64,000 nucleotides of DNA from an uncultured Alphaproteobacteria bacterium (lineage in GTDB: Bacteria; Pseudomonadota; Alphaproteobacteria; HIMB59; GCA-002718135). The stretch's first letter is position 1; each line of letters opens with the position of its first letter. A program made the position numbers and the translations under genes. The notes beneath the pieces were generated by a model. That model was not told the DNA's origin, searched no databases, and worked only from the letters and a program-made list of their open reading frames with translations. Shown piece after piece: positions 63,308-64,000 of the stretch. The stretch lies in contig CACGGX010000003.1 of the NCBI GenBank assembly GCA_902572735.1, forward strand, positions 42,841-106,840, read 5' to 3'.

Positions 63308-64000
63308 TTATACTGAATCAGGAAACTTAAATGGTAAATCTCTTATACGTGAGAAGTTTTGCTCACCTTTAGTAAACCATTCTTTAATGACTTTTCTGAA
63401 AGATAATAAGTGATTTGTTATAGCTTTTGTTTCAGAGTTAATAGAACCCCTTTCAAAAACAACTTCACCTGCTGCATTACCAAGAGCTATTAAAACCTCA
63501 TCTGGGAAAGTTTTAATTTCTACGTTATGTTCATTAACAAGTTTTTGTAATGCTGGTCCATTAATAGCTTGGAAACGACTAAATACAGTCATGTTGAAAG
63601 ATTTAGCTAAATCATCGATTAAGCCTTGAGTGTCACTATCAAGTGCTTCCCATGCTTTAAGATCCATAGATAAATCTAGAAGAGTAGATGGTTCATGCCA
63701 TCCTGGTCCATAATAATACTTTGCAGCTTGATATAATCCAGCACCTAAATCTGCTGCTGGGCATATCCATTCTGCTGCATCAACTGCGCCAGAAGTTAAA
63801 GCCGGTAAAACATCAGGTCCTGCAAGCAATACAGGTGTAGCTCCAAGTTTTTCAATAGTTCTACCACCTAAGCCAGGCATTCTCATTTTTAGACCTTTAT
63901 AGTCATCAGGAGTATTGATTTCTTTATTAAACCAACCACCCATTTGGTTTCCTGTGTTACCCATAGGTAAAAATTTAACACCAAGTGCATTATAAATTTT
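63308..64000 (-). CDS. TRAP transporter substrate-binding protein, TakP-like, truncated by the window edge
   Basis: 231 residues are visible; the frame is open to base 64000, so the N-terminus, including any signal peptide, is missing. Motifs match TakP/DctP proteins: GNTGNQMGGWFNKEI, DYKGLKMRMPGLGG, DVLPALTSGAVDAAEWICP and YYYGPGWHEPS. TakP members bind 2-oxo acids or other monocarboxylates. It is convergent with dctQM and probably supplies that permease, although such genes are more often in one operon. Confidence 0.9.
   Translation of the reverse strand, partial: KIYNALGVKFLPMGNTGNQMGGWFNKEINTPDDYKGLKMRMPGLGGRTIEKLGATPVLLAGPDVLPALTSGAVDAAEWICPAADLGAGLYQAAKYYYGPGWHEPSTLLDLSMDLKAWEALDSDTQGLIDDLAKSFNMTVFSRFQAINGPALQKLVNEHNVEIKTFPDEVLIALGNAAGEVVFERGSINSETKAITNHLLSFRKVIKEWFTKGEQNFSRIRDLPFKFPDSV

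Noticed and set aside
1..64000. CRISPR arrays, rRNA genes and intact insertion sequences
   Set aside because: No regularly spaced repeats, rRNA-like sequence or transposase frames were found on either strand.

Overview
The window is strongly AT-rich, gene-dense DNA from a streamlined alphaproteobacterium, most likely a marine planktonic lineage of the SAR11 or HIMB59/AEGEAN-169 type. The evidence is alphaproteobacterial gene order: ftsB-pdhABC-lipA-coq10-cinA-pgpA-ispDF, ntrYX-trkA-dat, ruvX-pyrB-plsY-topA, gatCAB, and rpoZ-rsh-acpS-lepB-rnc-era-recO-parC. Many genes overlap by 1-26 nt. Several genes usual in these blocks are absent, including lpd, dusB-ntrBC, pyrC, dprA and pdxJ. The exact lineage is an inference.

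Layout. 1-5.2 kb (+): end of ftsB, then pyruvate dehydrogenase E1alpha, E1beta and E2 (E1beta and E2 both carry a lipoyl domain), lipoyl synthase and a COQ10-like START protein. 5.2-7.2 kb (-): pncC/cinA, pgpA, ispDF. 7.3-18.3 kb (+): ntrY-ntrX (NtrX has a decayed AAA+ domain), trkA, a class IV aminotransferase, an inositol-monophosphatase-family enzyme, a beta-hydroxyacid dehydrogenase, two transporters, msrB and a membrane desaturase. 18.3-24.5 kb (-): bleomycin hydrolase/PepC, topA, plsY, pyrB with an integrase-like N-terminal extension, ruvX. 24.5-27.7 kb (+): gatCAB.

27.7-35.4 kb is accessory. It holds a small membrane protein and a tightly overlapped minus-strand operon of DUF4956 membrane protein, CotH-like kinase fused to a beta-helix, and VTC/CYTH polyphosphate-polymerase-like protein. 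An SGNH hydrolase-like gene is divergent from that operon. A DUF4198 protein and a HupE/UreJ protein (likely Ni/Co handling) follow, with overlapping divergent start codons.

35.4-50.8 kb is a phosphonate island: PhnF-type GntR regulator (-), then on + a PHP-family phosphoesterase, a complete peptide/nickel-type ABC transporter (DppB, DppC, binding protein flanked by two stem-loops, fused DppDF ATPase), an EamA transporter, a calcineurin-like phosphoesterase, the full C-P lyase core phnGHIJKLM and a TIM-barrel isomerase. phnCDE, phnN and phnP are not seen. I infer import of a larger phosphonate or phosphonate ester, possible ester cleavage by the metallophosphoesterase, C-P lyase action, and disposal of the ribosyl cyclic phosphate by the PHP enzyme instead of PhnP plus PhnN. 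This is the best candidate for an undescribed system here.

50.8-51.8 kb is almost gene-free: GAACAC half-sites, a 46-codon ORF of different base composition, a decayed HTH-like frame and tRNA-Ser(GCU). From 51.9 kb (+): dapA, smpB, rpoZ, rsh, acpS, lepB, rnc, era, recO, parC. The window ends with a TRAP transporter (dctQ-dctM), a bidirectional terminator and a convergent, truncated TakP-like TRAP binding protein.
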